A DNA stretch of 64,000 nucleotides, taken from contig OZ022591.1 of NCBI GenBank assembly GCA_963669155.1, positions 16,665,860-16,729,859 of the forward strand, in the 5' to 3' direction. The notes under the pieces were generated by a model, which saw only the letters and a program-made list of their open reading frames with translations, was not told where the DNA came from and made no database searches. Below are positions 26,506 through 39,903 of this stretch, one piece after another. The translations under genes were made by a program, and so were the position numbers. The DNA is from Arbacia lixula (taxonomy: Eukaryota > Echinodermata > Echinoidea > Arbacioida > Arbaciidae). How positions within the stretch are numbered: the stretch's first letter is position 1; each line of letters begins with the position of its first letter.

Positions 26506-26784
26506 TCTTCTTCTTCTTCGTCTTCCATTTTCTTCTCCTTTTCCTTCTTCTTCTTCTTCTTCTTCTTCTCCTTCTTCTTCTTCCTTTTTCTTCTTCTTCT
26601 TCTTCTTCTTCTTCTTCTTCTTCTTCTTCTTCTCATTCTTCTCCTTTTCCTTCTCTTTTCCTTTTCCTTCTCCTTTTCCTTCTTCTTCTTCTTCTTCTTC
26701 TCCTCCTCCTCCTCCTCCTTCTTCTTATTCTTCTTCTTCTTCTTCTTCTTCTTCTTCTTCTTCTTCTTCTTCTACTTCTTTTCC
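26506..26784. repeat. CTT/CCT microsatellite
   Basis: About 280 bp of interrupted (CTT)n with CCT and TTTTCC variants. Overlapping long frames of Ser, Phe, Leu, Arg or Lys runs are artefacts of it. Confidence 0.95.
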
Positions 26785-27317
26785 TCTCTAGCTGTATTCA
26801 TTTATCTTTGTGGCCCCGTTCCACCCCCATCTCTCGATCTCCCATTATGTCCATACCTAGGACGAAAAACATTTAATTGAACGTCAAACCCTCTATCTAT
26901 TATAGAACGGGGAAAACAAAACAAAATGATTATACGATAATAATCATCAAAGTTACCGCGATCACACTGTAAGAAGACTAAGCACACTTCTCTGATATTT
27001 ACCCAGCAACATTTTCTTACGATCATGAGTCATCCTCAGAATTTCATGCGCAGCCATGTTAAAATGATATTGCGCTTTGCGGTACTGGGATGAGTTTTTC
27101 CTTCCCCTACAGCTCAGGCTATGCATGTTCCATATCTTATCACTCCCACGTCCTGGTTAGGCATCATCGTATCATCTTCCTCGCCACGATACTTTTTCAT
27201 TTCCCGGGAAACAAGACTTTCAATGAAAAATACCTTCTTCTGGGTAAATATTTGCAATCGGCTCTTATTATGGGCCTTCTTCTCTGCACTCCGTATTGAT
27301 TTCAAGAAATCATGCTT

Positions 27318-27500
27318 TTTCTCCCTCCCTTCCTCCCCCCCCCCCCCTTCTCTCTCTCTCTCTCTCTCTCTCTCAATCTGTCTCCTTATTGTTTTGTATC
27401 ATTCTACATCTTTCTGTCTCTCTCCATCTGTCTTTTTATTTCATCCTTACTGTTTTTCTTATTCTCTCTTTCTCTTTGTTTCTTTTTCACCGCCCCCTCT
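27318..27500. repeat. CT-rich simple repeat
   Basis: A C-homopolymer, then (CT)n at 27350-27375, then a T/C-rich tail. Low complexity. Confidence 0.85.
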
Positions 27501-30401
27501 CTTTCTGTTTCTGTGAGTATACATGTATATTATCATTTTATATTAATACATATCCGTCACTACTCATGATTTCCAATTACATATTATTTTTTTCAAATCA
27601 ATACTTTTCGGATTGTGATGTTTCTGCTGACTTAAAGGTTCTGATCGGAACTGTGGTTGGGGATTTGTTTGAAGCAGGACACGCGCACGAAAAAGTTTCG
27701 CGATGACAAAACTACTTACACCGGATGATAAGGTCTGCATAGAGGACTTTAAAAACATTATTTTTTTAACGGTATTACATTATCATTTTGATCACCATCA
27801 GATTTAGTCTGTATGTGCAACGTGCTTATTGTATCACACTAATGCACATACATTCCAGAGAAGATCATGTTGTCTTGCATAGGATAATTTTAAGGGATAT
27901 TTTTACCATTAACCCTATTTTTAAGGGACCATCATATTTCAATGACTCGTTGTTATACTAATCTCTCTGGTCAGTAAGTGTCTCATTTGATAGAATATGT
28001 TTGTTTCTAGATTATGTATATTTCTGTTCAATAAAAGAAAAAAAAAATCAGACTTCCCGTCTTTTGTAAAGGGCGTGAGCGGAAGTCACTGAAAACCTGC
28101 AAAAAGTGTATTTCTTCACTCGTGCATCTTCTCGTTTTCTTTCCATTGTATGTTTTCGTTAAACATACTGAAAATCAAGTTAAAAAAAATGTGTTGGTGG
28201 TACTACGAAATTATATGATTTAAGTTCAAAGCTTTGGTTCTGTAGGTATACTGTCTTTTCCTTATATATCCTGAAAGAATGCAACCACGTGGTGTTCCCG
28301 AAAATTGTCTTATTTTTGGAATAGTATTCAGACTGTTTGTAGTACACTCTCAACATGGAAATCCCCAAAGAACATTATTTTCAAGTTCTCGGCTGTCCTC
28401 ACTTTAACCATCGTGCTGCTATATATTTTGCTGGGCTGCTTTCTTTAGATAGCACCTTGTTGAGATGTTAAAATGTATTCCGTGGTGTACGCATTACCGT
28501 AAGAGTTATTGATTATTATATCACTCGTACCCAGCTCGCGCGATGCATTTTGTTATGGCTAGGCAAAGTACTATATCACGGCGGGGATATAACCAAACCA
28601 ACGAGCACATGGCTGCGTGTGTTACGCGTGCGTTACGGTCTCAGTGTCGCGTCATTAGCAACTGTTCGTCATTTCGCCCCACCTCGTTAATAGATTTACC
28701 AGGTCAGAGCAGCACATTGGTTAGTTGTATATGAAAGGCGTACCTTCCAGATTTATAGAAAGTCACACATGAAGCCCGTTAATACATGATACATATTGTT
28801 TCATAATACCTTTAACTGGTTTACTTTCGGTCTTCTGTGGACGTTACTTTTGATGAACTCTTCATAAATCTGGAGGTTACCCCGTTCATTGTATTTGCAC
28901 GGTAATTTCAATCTATTTGAGACTAAGTACCACAAATATTTGGTTTCGTTCTTCAACTTTTATCGTCAGATTTACAAATAACTAAAAGAAACAGTAAGCA
29001 CCAAATAAAAGAGCAAGTATTCAATCACAGTGGCAATGATTTTAAAACGAAACGACATTGAGGCAAAATGATCGCTGAATTGTTAAGATGGAAAGACGCT
29101 TCAAATGTTGAGATCACACTTTTGCTCTTCAAATTGGCTGAAATATTTGGTGTGGTAATCATAATGATTAAATTTACAACATTCGTACGTTTTGCGATAA
29201 CGTTCTGATTTTCTAATCTGGAGGCCAGCTAATGGTGATTGTTTTCGTCATTGGTCGCGAATGAGTACAGCGGAAAAAATTGGTTGGGAAATTAGATCCA
29301 TAGATTTGGTGGGGAAGCTATTAAGCGAAATGTATTATCTTAGCCAGCGTGGGGGCTTCCATTCATTTGTTAAAGGACGAAGAAACCATGGAACCATATT
29401 GTTGAAAAAGATCAGTTGAATCAGAAAAACAGATTCGTTTTTAGAAAGATTAGACATATTATAAAAAGGTTGTGGTTTTGTTTTAGTGACTATAGCTTAC
29501 TGTTGCATTGCGTTCCTGGGCCATGTTCCTTGTAGGTTTTCGATTATTGTAATTTAATATCAATTGCAACTACCATGGCAACAGCCAATGAACTCTCACA
29601 TATTGCCATGGTACTTACCATTGATGGTACGTTATAATCATTAAAAGCTTGGCCCTGATCACTTACCGCCATAGGCAACTCCATTGGTCCGAAATGACAT
29701 TAAAAAAATGTTGTATACAATTGTCATATTTCTTGTGAACCATGTGAAAACAAGCCAATAGCAGGGTATCACTCGACTACCGTCGATTGAGAGAGCAAAC
29801 CGACAGGGCTGGTGATTAAGATCTTTTCACACAACTAATTTCCTCATGATGTCTAATCCTTCTCAAAGTTCTTCTTATCTGGTTTTCTATTTTGTTCTGT
29901 TGTTATTCAACTCAATATATTATCGGGTTTCCTTTCCCCTTCAATCCGTCTGTGCAGGATGGGGGAGGGGAGGGGTAGGGGTATGATGCCTGTTTATAGT
30001 CAAGGTTGTGTACACATGAGCGACTTAAGAGCGAGACTAGAGAGAGAAATCAATTAACGGGTTCCATTGGACGACACTCGAGGGGGCATTCTGGTGAAGG
30101 TGATATCCGCTATTTGCAGGCGGAAATAATGGAATTCTGAGCTAATTATTCTGGATTAGTGGGACATCGAGCAGACACATGTTTAAACACAGGGTGGTCA
30201 TTTGCAAACGTCATGAAACGTGGCAGGAATCAGCATAACTGCAGTACGCGCATATTTTTTACTCAAGAGTTCTGCCATACTCGCAATAAAATTCAAGAAA
30301 AACGGTGGTGAATCTCGTCAGCATCAGCCAATGTAGCAAAATGTGCACAATACGAATAGCTACCGTAAGGCACTTTGGTATCCCACTAATTTTATGAATT
30401 T

Positions 30402-30454
30402 GAACCCTAAACCTATCCCTGACCCTAACCCTAACCATAAACCTAATTCTAAAC
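30402..30454. repeat. Short interstitial telomere-like CCCTAA repeat
   Basis: About eight degenerate units of CCCTAA/ACCTAA/CCATAA type, including ACCCTAACCCTAACC at the core. The + orientation is the C-rich strand. Confidence 0.65.
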
Positions 30455-31142
30455 TCATGCATATAGCTGGCAGTCGGCATGCATTGCAGGTTCAGCTAGC
30501 TCAGCCATCTAGATTTGCCGCGGCGGCGCGAGTTACACTCCTCCACCACCGGTTTTCTTGAATTTTATCGTGAATATGGCAGACCTATTGTGTAAAAAAG
30601 TATGAACCAGCAGTACACCCTAAAGATGATGTGTGTGGCATCTCACAGTCTTAGCTTCATTAAGTTTGTCAGGAAAAGTTTTCCAAAAAAACAAAACAAA
30701 AAACCCTATCCCTATTTACGTTTGAAAGACCCAGTTTCGTAGAGACCATTCATGTCAGTCAATATACAACTGTACCAAGCTGTGAGATTGTATAGTGAAA
30801 ATTATCTATCTGAGGAGGGACTGACATAGAACTATTTTTATATCGGTTCATCCCAGGTAAATGCTTACATGCCGCCTACTGCATGCATGCAATGTGCACT
30901 AATTTACGCCGACCGAGATTGTGAACAAACATGGCGACCTTTAGTGACCGAGTTCGGTTTGACCTGCTGCAAAGGGCAAATATTGAGGACTTCAGTTGCA
31001 TCTATCAACAATTGAAATCTATCAAAGTTCAAAGAAAGTGATCAAATTCGGCCTGGATGTTTTTCGTGAATATTGCTCTAAGCTCTGAACGTAGGAGCCC
31101 GATTCCTTTGTTTGTTTTCATTTCCTACGGCTTGGGCAAATC

Positions 31143-31798
31143 GAGGATGTTTAATATACATCGCTTTGAACAAGGTTTGATGCCGCCACTTAATATTCAT
31201 GACTAGCAGCTGCTCTCAACAATATGATGCATGCGCGATTGCGTCACGTTCACCATAATAGGTCATACGCATTCCTATACATGCATACATTTCAGCTTTC
31301 GCTGCTGAACTTTTAATTTTGTCACTAAGTGCTTCTTACGTAGTTAAAAAGGACGAGCGAATACGAAAGTTAATACTTTTTGAGATGGAAATACTAGCTT
31401 GGGCGCGGTTGGCCGCGTTTTTCATGTTACTTGTCCTAAAGGAAAATATCTGAAAGTAACGTTTCATGCAATTTTGTAAGCAGGTATGATGCGGAACATT
31501 GTGAAATTGAGACTTTTATACTGCAACTTGATATCACGTTTAGAGCCTTTTTGCAATATTGTAACACCATACCTCGATTAAATCTTTACTGATTTATCCC
31601 CGTAGGTATTACATGTCACAACTGCGCAAGCATATGGGGTGAGGATATTTCCCCAAACTCATCCAGAGAATCGGCGGCATTGAATATCGAGATGAAAGAG
31701 AAAATCTTTGTGAAGGGTTCTTTTGTGACTAGAAGGAGAGTACAATGAATCTGCATTTATTAAACGGCTGATGGATATCCATGTGCTTAAACATCCTT
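31143..31798. mobile_element. Family Y transposon, copy 2 (inverted relative to copy 1)
   Basis: Ends of the AGGATGTTTAA type are flanked by GGCAAATC at 31135-31142 and 31800-31807 (8 bp exact, 9 with one mismatch). The body is the reverse complement of 2919-3638 with scattered changes and a short deletion in the left TIR. Two independent copies with matching ends and duplications establish the family borders. Confidence 0.85.
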
Positions 31799-32933
31799 TG
31801 GCAAATCAATAGAAATTCAAGGTGCGCCTCGGCCGCAACACCGCGAGAGTTCCCATAGCGCGCTCAATGATTTTCCGCTTAAACGCAAAAATGCAGCTGA
31901 AAAGAAATGTATCGCGTGTACTGCTCGCAGTCCAACAAATTTTACTACGGTAGGGAGCATGCGCAGTGCTGCATCGGAAAAAAAAATAGTGAAAACCATT
32001 CGGAGCTGACAGAGCATCAATTTGCCAATCACGTTCCTAGAATACTCATAGAAGGGATATGATAGCAGTTATCTGCTATTATTACGATAGCACGGAAACC
32101 GAAATTGATCTTCACTCAGTGTATCGGTCAATGGTGAGCCAATTGCCTCGACACATCACTGAGCGGTGCGTAGGCCGTGATGTACGCTAGTCCGTATCGC
32201 GGTCTCAGGAACCGCTAGGATTTGAAATCTAGCAAGCAATAGCATTCCGCTCGAAGTCAGTTGTTAATTCTATCATTGTGAGAAAAGTACTTATACAGTA
32301 CTTTCCCCTGTTTGTCGTGGGTAACGGAAACTGTTTTGACCAGCAAAAGGGTTACGCTGTCTTTAAAGTGTACCACTAACCAAAACTACTATTTTGATTA
32401 TAGAAAGGTAGCATGTTTAGCGTTTCATTTCTTCAACAATTTCACAAAAATATGCTTTCAGAAAAAAATAATAATTGGATAACGCATTTAAGCATGCATT
32501 TATGCGGTCTGAATTTGACAACTACTGCGTGTGTGAACCAAACAACCAGCCCGGGAATGTAATGCATACAAACGTACGCGTATAGCTTTAACGCACTCGC
32601 ACACCAGGAACATGAAAATAGCACATGTTCCGTAAGCGCTGTACTTTTTTAAAAATATATATAATAACGCAACCATTTACAAAAGGATTGTCTATTCGAT
32701 ATTACAAAACACTACCAAAACAAATGAAAATGTGTTATTTTCCGGTGGTCCCCTTTCAGTACATACATTATTGTCGAACCCATTTGGGTTAGAGATTTAT
32801 TATTCATGATAATACCGGATAATCCTATGTTGTTTCCGCCTTGCGATGGTCATACTCGAGGCTCTTTAGAGACGTGCAAAATGAAAAGGGGAAAAATACG
32901 TGATGGTGAGAGAGTCTTCTTATTCTTCTTTAA

Positions 32934-33192
32934 AGGGATAGTTCACCCTGAAGATAAGTTGGTTCTAATAAAAGCAGAAACATGAAAGAACATATTAGTG
33001 AAGGTTTGATGAAAAACCCGTATGTATGATCTCTAAAAGTTGTGATTACGTGACGTCACAAAATCAAGATTTTAAAGATCATAACTTAAATTTCCTATCA
33101 TTTAAAGGATTTTCATCAAACCTTCACTAATATGCTTCTTTAATGTGTCTCCTTTCGTTGAAGCCAACTTAATTTCAAGGTGAACTATTCCT
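32934..33192. mobile_element. Family Z (TTAA) MITE, complete copy
   Basis: TTAA flanks both ends (32930-32933 and 33193-33196). The termini AGGGATAGTTCACCCTGAA and TTCAAGGTGAACTATTCCT pair. The arms continue inward (AAACCTTCACTAATATG and complement) to a centre containing the palindrome GTGACGTCAC. Non-coding. Confidence 0.85.
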
Positions 33193-34667
33193 TTAAGTGT
33201 GCGTACGTCGGTTACGTAGATTTGACGATTTTTGCCAGTCATTCTTTTATAATAAGTTTTCAAAGTATGTTTAAACAATTATTGCTGTTACAGCTGACTG
33301 TCAACAGACATACAATGGTAGATTTTTTTCTTTGGTTTTTATTGACAAGAAATTAGACCTACAATGTAACCATGAAATTATCATTGCAATTACCGCTCGT
33401 GAGCTCGGGACAAAACGACTCCCTAGCAATGGTGCAATTTTGCCATGTATTTACACAAATAATATAACTGCACTCTAGTAGATTTGTAGTGCGTGTATAA
33501 TGATTACCGAATTGACTGATTTGTTCAATGTCTGTAATATTTACTTTATTAGACGTTAAGCACTGAACGAAACGTCATGTTTCTTTGAAAACTAGTCCCC
33601 GTGACTAAAAGGACTACCCTGACTATACAAAACGTGAAATAAGATAAATGTGTATTCAGCGCTATATAAATGTGTAGTTGTTGGAATCAGAGGCATAATT
33701 TACGTGAACTTCAGGATCATAGAGATATAGGAAGATTCATCAGAGATTCATCCATCAGAATTATACATTAGAGTATTAAGTGTATTGCTGAAGTTGTGAA
33801 TATTATGCATGCATACTACATTCTTGTGAATGCACGACAGTATACTAACGTTGATATAGGCCTTAGTAGCTTGATTTGAATCAAAAACTGAAAATATTAG
33901 AGAAACAGATTCGCAAATGTTTGCGAAAAAAATATCACAACAAGGAAGTTATGTATGTTCACAAATCCCAATCACTAGCCTAGTATGATATCGAACTGAA
34001 TGGAAGGTAGGAAAATTATGCTGTGGGAAGTGTTTGGTTGTTGTCATGGTACACAGAGAACAATGACAATACCATACAATACGTCATTTCCGACTAATGG
34101 AATTGACAATAAAGGAAAGTAATCACCAATAAGTACTACTTAGTATGATTTTGTTTTAAAAAATCACATTTCCTTATATATTATGGTTTATTGTTTTTAT
34201 CATTTTTGTACTTTAAAAAAAAATACAATTCCGTTTTTCGGATATTTCTGCTTTTTTGAACAATTCAATTAAATTGCAAGGTTTCATTTTCCTTCTGATC
34301 GCCGGGTGTATGGCAGGCGTCGCGTTATCGACATGTCGAATTATCCCGAAAGCAATGAGCAACATGAGTCACGCCGTGACTGAATAATGTGTCACGTAAT
34401 TGTGAACACTCGCACGTTTTTAAATGCATGTTTGTTATAGTCAATTTGTAATGAAATTGCTTTTTTAATCTACTTAAACGGCTTACAATGCACATTAGAC
34501 GTCATTAAATTTTCAACCGCTTACTACTAGTCGAATGAACGCACCATTCACATTGTATTTGCCTCGCCTTCGCTCTCTCGGGAGCACAGCTTGAAAATCG
34601 TGTCGTGTGCCCAATTATTAGTATTACCAATGATGTTAAAAGAAATGGACTTCCATCCATCTGATCG

Positions 34668-34970
34668 AGGTTTAGTGCCGCCTTTTAATATCCATGACTG
34701 GTAGCTGCCCTTTAATATCAACATGATATGATGCATATGTGCGATTCCGCCATGTCCACCTGGATTTTACAACAGGTCATGCATATTAGTAAAAATGCAT
34801 AAACTTCAACATTCACTGATTAATTGGTAGTTTTGCACGAAGTCCTTGTTATGTAGTTAATGAGGACAAGCGAATTCAATATTTGATATTTTTCTAGATG
34901 AAAACACTACCTTGGGTGCGGGTGGACACGTTTTTCCACGTAGCTTGTCTAAAAACGAAAATACTTTTTA
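34668..34970. mobile_element. Family Y transposon, decayed fragment
   Basis: It aligns with the first half of the copy at 31143-31798: GTTTAGTGCCGCC, AATATCCATGACTGGTAGCTG, then TTAATGAGGACAAGCGAATTC. Many substitutions and no right end. Confidence 0.7.
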
Positions 34971-36396
34971 TCAATATTTCTAGTAACGCATAGGCTGTTA
35001 AAAGTCTAAGACTGGCTCTTTATCAAAAATATTGTCATTTACTAGCAAAACACCCATCTTTATAGTTTAAATTCATTATCAAAATAGTCTTTGTTTAACA
35101 GACTTAACTATTTTCTTTCATGTCAATATTTTTAAAGCACTGTTGAACAGCGGCGGATTTTGATGATAATTGCTTCAGTGTGACGACCTAGGCGCCATCT
35201 TGCACATTCATCATGTTCATAGTGCCTTAGTTTATACCGTGATATCTTCAATACAGTATGTGCGGCAGACTTCTAACAAAGACGAGATCATGGTGTTACC
35301 CTAACTAATCACTAACAGTGCCATCTTCACAGTTTGAATTCCTTTCGGACCACCTCTTCGTTCGAAACTAAAAAATACTAAACACATTTAGCGGTTCCTC
35401 CGTAATGCTTGGAGCAAAAGTTGGCACTACTCCGCTAATTCCACAGGGGGAATATCGGATATCATGTTTAATGCTACACGTGTGTTCCACTTTTTGCAAG
35501 TCAAGTGAAGTAAACTTTGAGATTCATCAGTTAATCATATGAACTCTTTCCAGATAGTTACCATTTGTCCTTTACGCTTTGTCTTACCTTCCAGCTTCCT
35601 TTTCCATCTTGTTTTTTTATACATAACTTTTCTGCTGCATTCTTTCTCTCATTTTAAGTCCTTTGCAGTATATTCTTTGTCCATGTTGTAAGCTTCCCTT
35701 TCTTCGCTCTTTTTTTATAGTACACTATTTTGTGTGTATGTATGTATTTGTGATTTAATTAGTAATTACTCCAAAAGTGGATTTTGAGGGCAATTAACTT
35801 TCAGCAAGTTTCTAATATGGACAGTACATGAATTTAAGACCATTGGTAAGGCCTTTTGTCTCCACATTACACTTTTTCCCTTTTTTTCAAAAGAAAATTG
35901 AAATCACGTAGATATGTTACAAAAATATTACAAGCTGCTTGTCTGAATTTTCTACTTGTATGATATAATGTTAACAATACATAAACCTATCATCAGTGTT
36001 GCATCCCCTATATCCTTTACATTGAAACCACCTAGGCGTAATACACATCTCATGTCATTGGTAGTGAGAGGGTTAACTCTCTGGGTGTACCATTGGAAAG
36101 TAGATTAAACACGCAATACACACAATTCGCATACGGCATCACTTTGTGTCGCACGGAGTGGGTTCATCGGGCGTAAGTTATGTCACAATTCTACAGATTA
36201 AAAGCACATTTCGCTAGCTCCACCAGACGCATCAGGCTCTTAATTGAGCAGGCCTTCATCGAAGCGAAGTTATTATCCTATTAACTCACGGCTGCGCCTC
36301 GGCGCGATCTCTAAGAAGATTACCTAATAATCCTTCAAATAGATTAAAGTCATCATTTAAAGGAGAAGGGCTGAAGTTGAACCTAAATGTTTGTGG

Positions 36397-36604
36397 TATG
36401 GGTATATGCGTGTGTGCTTGTGCGTCTGTATGTGTGTGTACGTGTGTGTGTACATGCTTGTGTGTGTATACGTATGTGTGCATAGTATGTGTATAAGGTG
36501 TGTATACGTGTGTGTGTGTGTGTGTGTGTGTGTTTGTGTGTATGTGTTGGTGCGCGCTTGTGCCTGTGTGTGTATGTTTGTGTGTCGGTATGTGTAGGTA
36601 TGTG
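36397..36604. repeat. TG/GT microsatellite
   Basis: About 200 bp of (TG)n with TA and TC interruptions. The Cys/Val or His/Thr runs read here are spurious. Confidence 0.95.
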
Positions 36605-37990
36605 TGCGTATTGTTGTTTTATCACGTTTATTTAGCTGCTTCTTTCGGGATGATCTATAATAATTCCATAGTTTTATTGAATTCTGAAGTCGACGGAGAC
36701 TTCGCGGTCAGGATGTGTAAAACGGTTGCAGTACATTTTATACTTGAATAAATCTGATGGATAACTCGTTGTGGTGCATCTTCCTATATCGCTCTGATCC
36801 TGATGTGTATCTATGTCTCTGATTCCATCACTCGGATAAGTCTGAAATGTATTGTTCCTTTCACAAGATACAAGTAAACAATGATAATGGAAAAAATGAA
36901 AAAAGTATTCTTTTATGTTTAATGACTCACCCATATTTCAAAGAAAACGGACCTTTACTACGTTACAGTTTCTGAATTCGGTGTATTAGGCCATTTTCGT
37001 ACGTCGTTCAAACAATACATTTGTTTGTCCGAGGTTTGTCCGAGTAGCAACAACTAATGCATTCCGAGGGCGTTCCATCCATTGAAACTCAATCACGAAA
37101 TGCAGGTGGATGTAATAACGCGTCGCCAGACAGTTAGGGGGAAAGTTGTGAATATATTACGAAAATGGCTCATTTTATGGGAACTTGTCCCATAAAAGTC
37201 GAGGGTCAGTTATAACCTGGAGAGTAATTAAACTTTTGTAAAGTGGTCATAAACATGGAAACATGATTTGGGCGGGAGAGTGGTAAATGTATTTATATCA
37301 GTATACACGTGTGCCTGTGTGTGTATGTATGTATGGCCGTGTGAGGCAGTGTGAGTGTGTCTGCCCACCCAGTGTTCATCATGTTTCTTGAGTGACGAAC
37401 AACGTTCAATAAGTATTCATTAATACATCGTCAGATTCCTTCTCGAAGTGAGAATGGGGTGTATACGTGGCTCTATATATCTTCAATGCTATTTTTGATC
37501 GATTCGATCTCGATAATGATGACAATGGGGAGGAGTAGGAAGCAGGAGAGTAGGACTGTAGGAGGAACAGAAGGAATATGACGATTGTAATTCAACGTTG
37601 TTATTGTTGTTCCGGCAACTCTTATTGATTTCAAGATGTTTTTCATCCTGAGAAGAAAAAAAAATGGCGAAGGACATACCCCAGCTGCTCTATTGATACA
37701 GAACAGGTGGGATTTCCTACATCATATCAATTTTGTTTTTCGGGATAGACACACGCATTGATCGAAGATCGTCTTTCCTCTTTCATCTGCGAAATGAAGT
37801 CGTCAAAAATCAATATGGGTAGAAGTAGGTCAGCATTTTTCTGGCAAACTCACAAACAATACCGATACTTTTCAATATGATTTGCATTGAAAATTAATCA
37901 ACACGACGCCTCTCTTGATTATTTAAAACTGTGTTTGTTCATGTTGTAGTTCAGAATATATATATATCGGAATTGAAAACAACACGAATT

Positions 37991-38314
37991 CAAACGGCAA
38001 AGTTTACTTTGGTGAAGCACACTGACATACGACAGGAAACGAAGGTCAAAGATATTTTAGTAAAAATTAAAAAGACGAAATGGATACACTTATATAGAAT
38101 ACAGGACAACAGATGGACCAAGAAACTCACAGAATGGCAACCAAGAACAGGCAAGCGAAGAAGGGGTCGACAAAAGAGAAGGTGGAGAGAGGAAATATCA
38201 TCATACACAAACACAGCAACATAGAACAGAATGACAGCAAATAGAAGCAAATGGAAACTGATTGAGGAGGGCTTCATCCAACAATGGTTGAACAATGCCT
38301 GGTGATGATGATGG

Positions 38315-38350
<36 letters not shown>
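37991..38350 (+). pseudogene. RTE-type LINE, 5'-truncated 3' end with GAT tail
   Basis: The frame resembles the C-terminal end of RTE-type reverse transcriptases: DIRQETKVKDI, KKTKWIHL, RWTKKLTEWQPRTGKRRRGR and KRRWREEI. An in-frame TAG at 38222-38224 interrupts it where the family usually has Trp. The frame then continues (ANRSKWKLIEEGFIQQWLNN) to a TGA at 38303-38305. A (TGA)n tract at 38306-38350 follows directly, as in RTE elements, whose 3' ends are short tandem repeats. The endonuclease and most of the polymerase are absent. This is a dead insertion of a retrotransposon tail inside the receptor intron. Confidence 0.8.
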
Positions 38351-38351
<1 letters not shown>

Positions 38352-38710
38352 GAACAAATCCATAAATTATAAGGTGTATTCTGCTCATTGCAACTAATAC
38401 CAGTAGACGGAACAGGTAATTGTAAGACCGAGTCAAATTTCCCATCACTTTGAAGGTATATAAAAGTGCTCCTTTGTTGACTAATTTTATGAATCCTCGG
38501 ATGATCATAGATAATGTTCATCATGTTCATCAACTGTTGGTTGTGTTATTTATGATTTCCTGAATTATAAGCTGTTAGAAATATAATACAGGATTACATT
38601 TTGAAGGAGAAACTTATCGCACATTTCCCTTTCCACTTTGTCATTTTCTTTTTCGACATTCATTGATTCATTTACTATTGATAAAGTAACGTTTCACTTG
38701 TGCGAATACA

Positions 38711-39145
38711 CCAGTTCGTAGTTAGCTCTGGAGCAAGTTTGGTCACTATGACCTTTCCCTTTTTCATTAGGATAAGCAGTTGATTAATATATCATTTCAA
38801 AAGGAGATGTTACGTAATGTGCTTACCCGACATAGCAATTTGCGATATTCAACCTCTAATAAAGGAACCATCTCAAAACAGGTGACAAGAATAGTAGGCT
38901 ACGGTCTGTGAACAATTGGGAAAGCTTCTATTACATTGTTTATTGTAAACTAATTGTTGTCGTTTGGCCTGTTGCCAAATAACCCATGATTGAACACCTT
39001 GGTGTTCTTTTATAAATTGGATAACAAGCATATTCTAAAATAACTTATTAATGATGATGCTTATCTCAGTGATTTAAAAACCAACAAGCTGGTTTGGTCA
39101 CTATGACCTTCATCTGCTCATGCGCAAATTGTAATTACGAACTGG
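38711..39145. mobile_element. Family S MITE, copy 2
   Basis: The ends CCAGTTCGTAGTTA and TAATTACGAACTGG pair. TTTGGTCACTATGACCTT occurs as a direct repeat inside each end (38742 and 39094 regions). The right end resembles that of the element at 8691-9028 (CTCATGCGCAAATTG). Borders are approximate. Confidence 0.6.
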
Positions 39146-39519
39146 CTTATTGTCGTTTTCGGCACATTGTTATTACGGCAAACTTCCACCCAAAGCAACT
39201 TTCTTCGTCACATTCATGGGAGCAGAATTTTCTTTAAACGATACAAGGCCGACGAAATAGCCCTCTTTCCATTAAAACTGCCATCAAAACACACACCCTC
39301 CCTTTCCTGTCACACACACGTACATACACGCACGCACACCCGGCTACAACCTTCTTGTTTTTCACAGGACTAATTTGCTAATATAGCTATTTTCGTCATC
39401 TTTCGTGAGCACCTTCCCACTAATTGACACGCTCTGGATTTACATGTGTTGGCATGGCCGCTCATTAGCGATCGAGATAAAACCTACGTATCGTCACTTT
39501 TTTTCTCTTCTCTCTTCAG

Positions 39520-39708
39520 TTGTGATCGTGTGGAGCGTGGAGAAGCACGTTTCTAGACTCCTGCAAGCCGTTCAGCGGAAAAATAAAGTCGGTCATTTCA
39601 TTTGGATTGGGAGCGACTCGTGGAGCGGGCGCCAGTACCAGACATTGAACAACGAGGCGGTGCTAGAGGGCGCCATCACTATTCACCCGACTACCAAACC
39701 AATCAATG
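39520..39708 (+). CDS. mGluR-like GPCR, second exon seen (ligand-binding lobe II)
   Basis: The acceptor TTTCTCTTCTCTCTTCAG is strong and the donor is G/GTAAAG. The phase-1 entry completes a Val codon and the exit is again phase 1. It encodes VVIVWSVEKHVSRLLQAV, then VGHFIWIGSDSWSG, then EGAITIHPTT. The Asp in IGSDSW corresponds to the ligand-amine-binding Asp318 of mGluR1 and is present. EGAI(T)I is the usual mGluR block before the lobe crossover. A small MITE sits just downstream in the intron. Confidence 0.93.
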
Positions 39709-39750
39709 GTAAAGACTAGAGAACAGAAGTGTGATGTCATTTTAGCACAT

Positions 39751-39903
39751 TATTAAAACAACTGGCTCTAAACTATGCTGGTAGAGCATGCAGCGGTAAT
39801 CACAGCTGGGAACGTTGGGAATGCCCAACACTAGCCCGCCAGACAATATCGGATTGATAAACCTCTCACTAGAGTGATTTTGTTTCGAACCAGTTGTTTT
39901 GAC
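39751..39903. mobile_element. Family U short MITE, copy 2 (~153 bp)
   Basis: The ends AAAACAACTGGCTCTAA and CGAACCAGTTGTTTTGAC are inverted repeats. The body (GGGAATGCCCAACACTAGCCC, AACCTCTCACTAGAGTGATT) matches the copy at 55798-55951. Confidence 0.75.

Noticed and set aside
26268-26880. Long frames rich in Ser, Phe, Leu, Arg or Lys
   Set aside because: They are translations of a CTT microsatellite on both strands.
36286-36751. Cys/Val- and His/Thr-rich frames
   Set aside because: They come from a TG/CA microsatellite.
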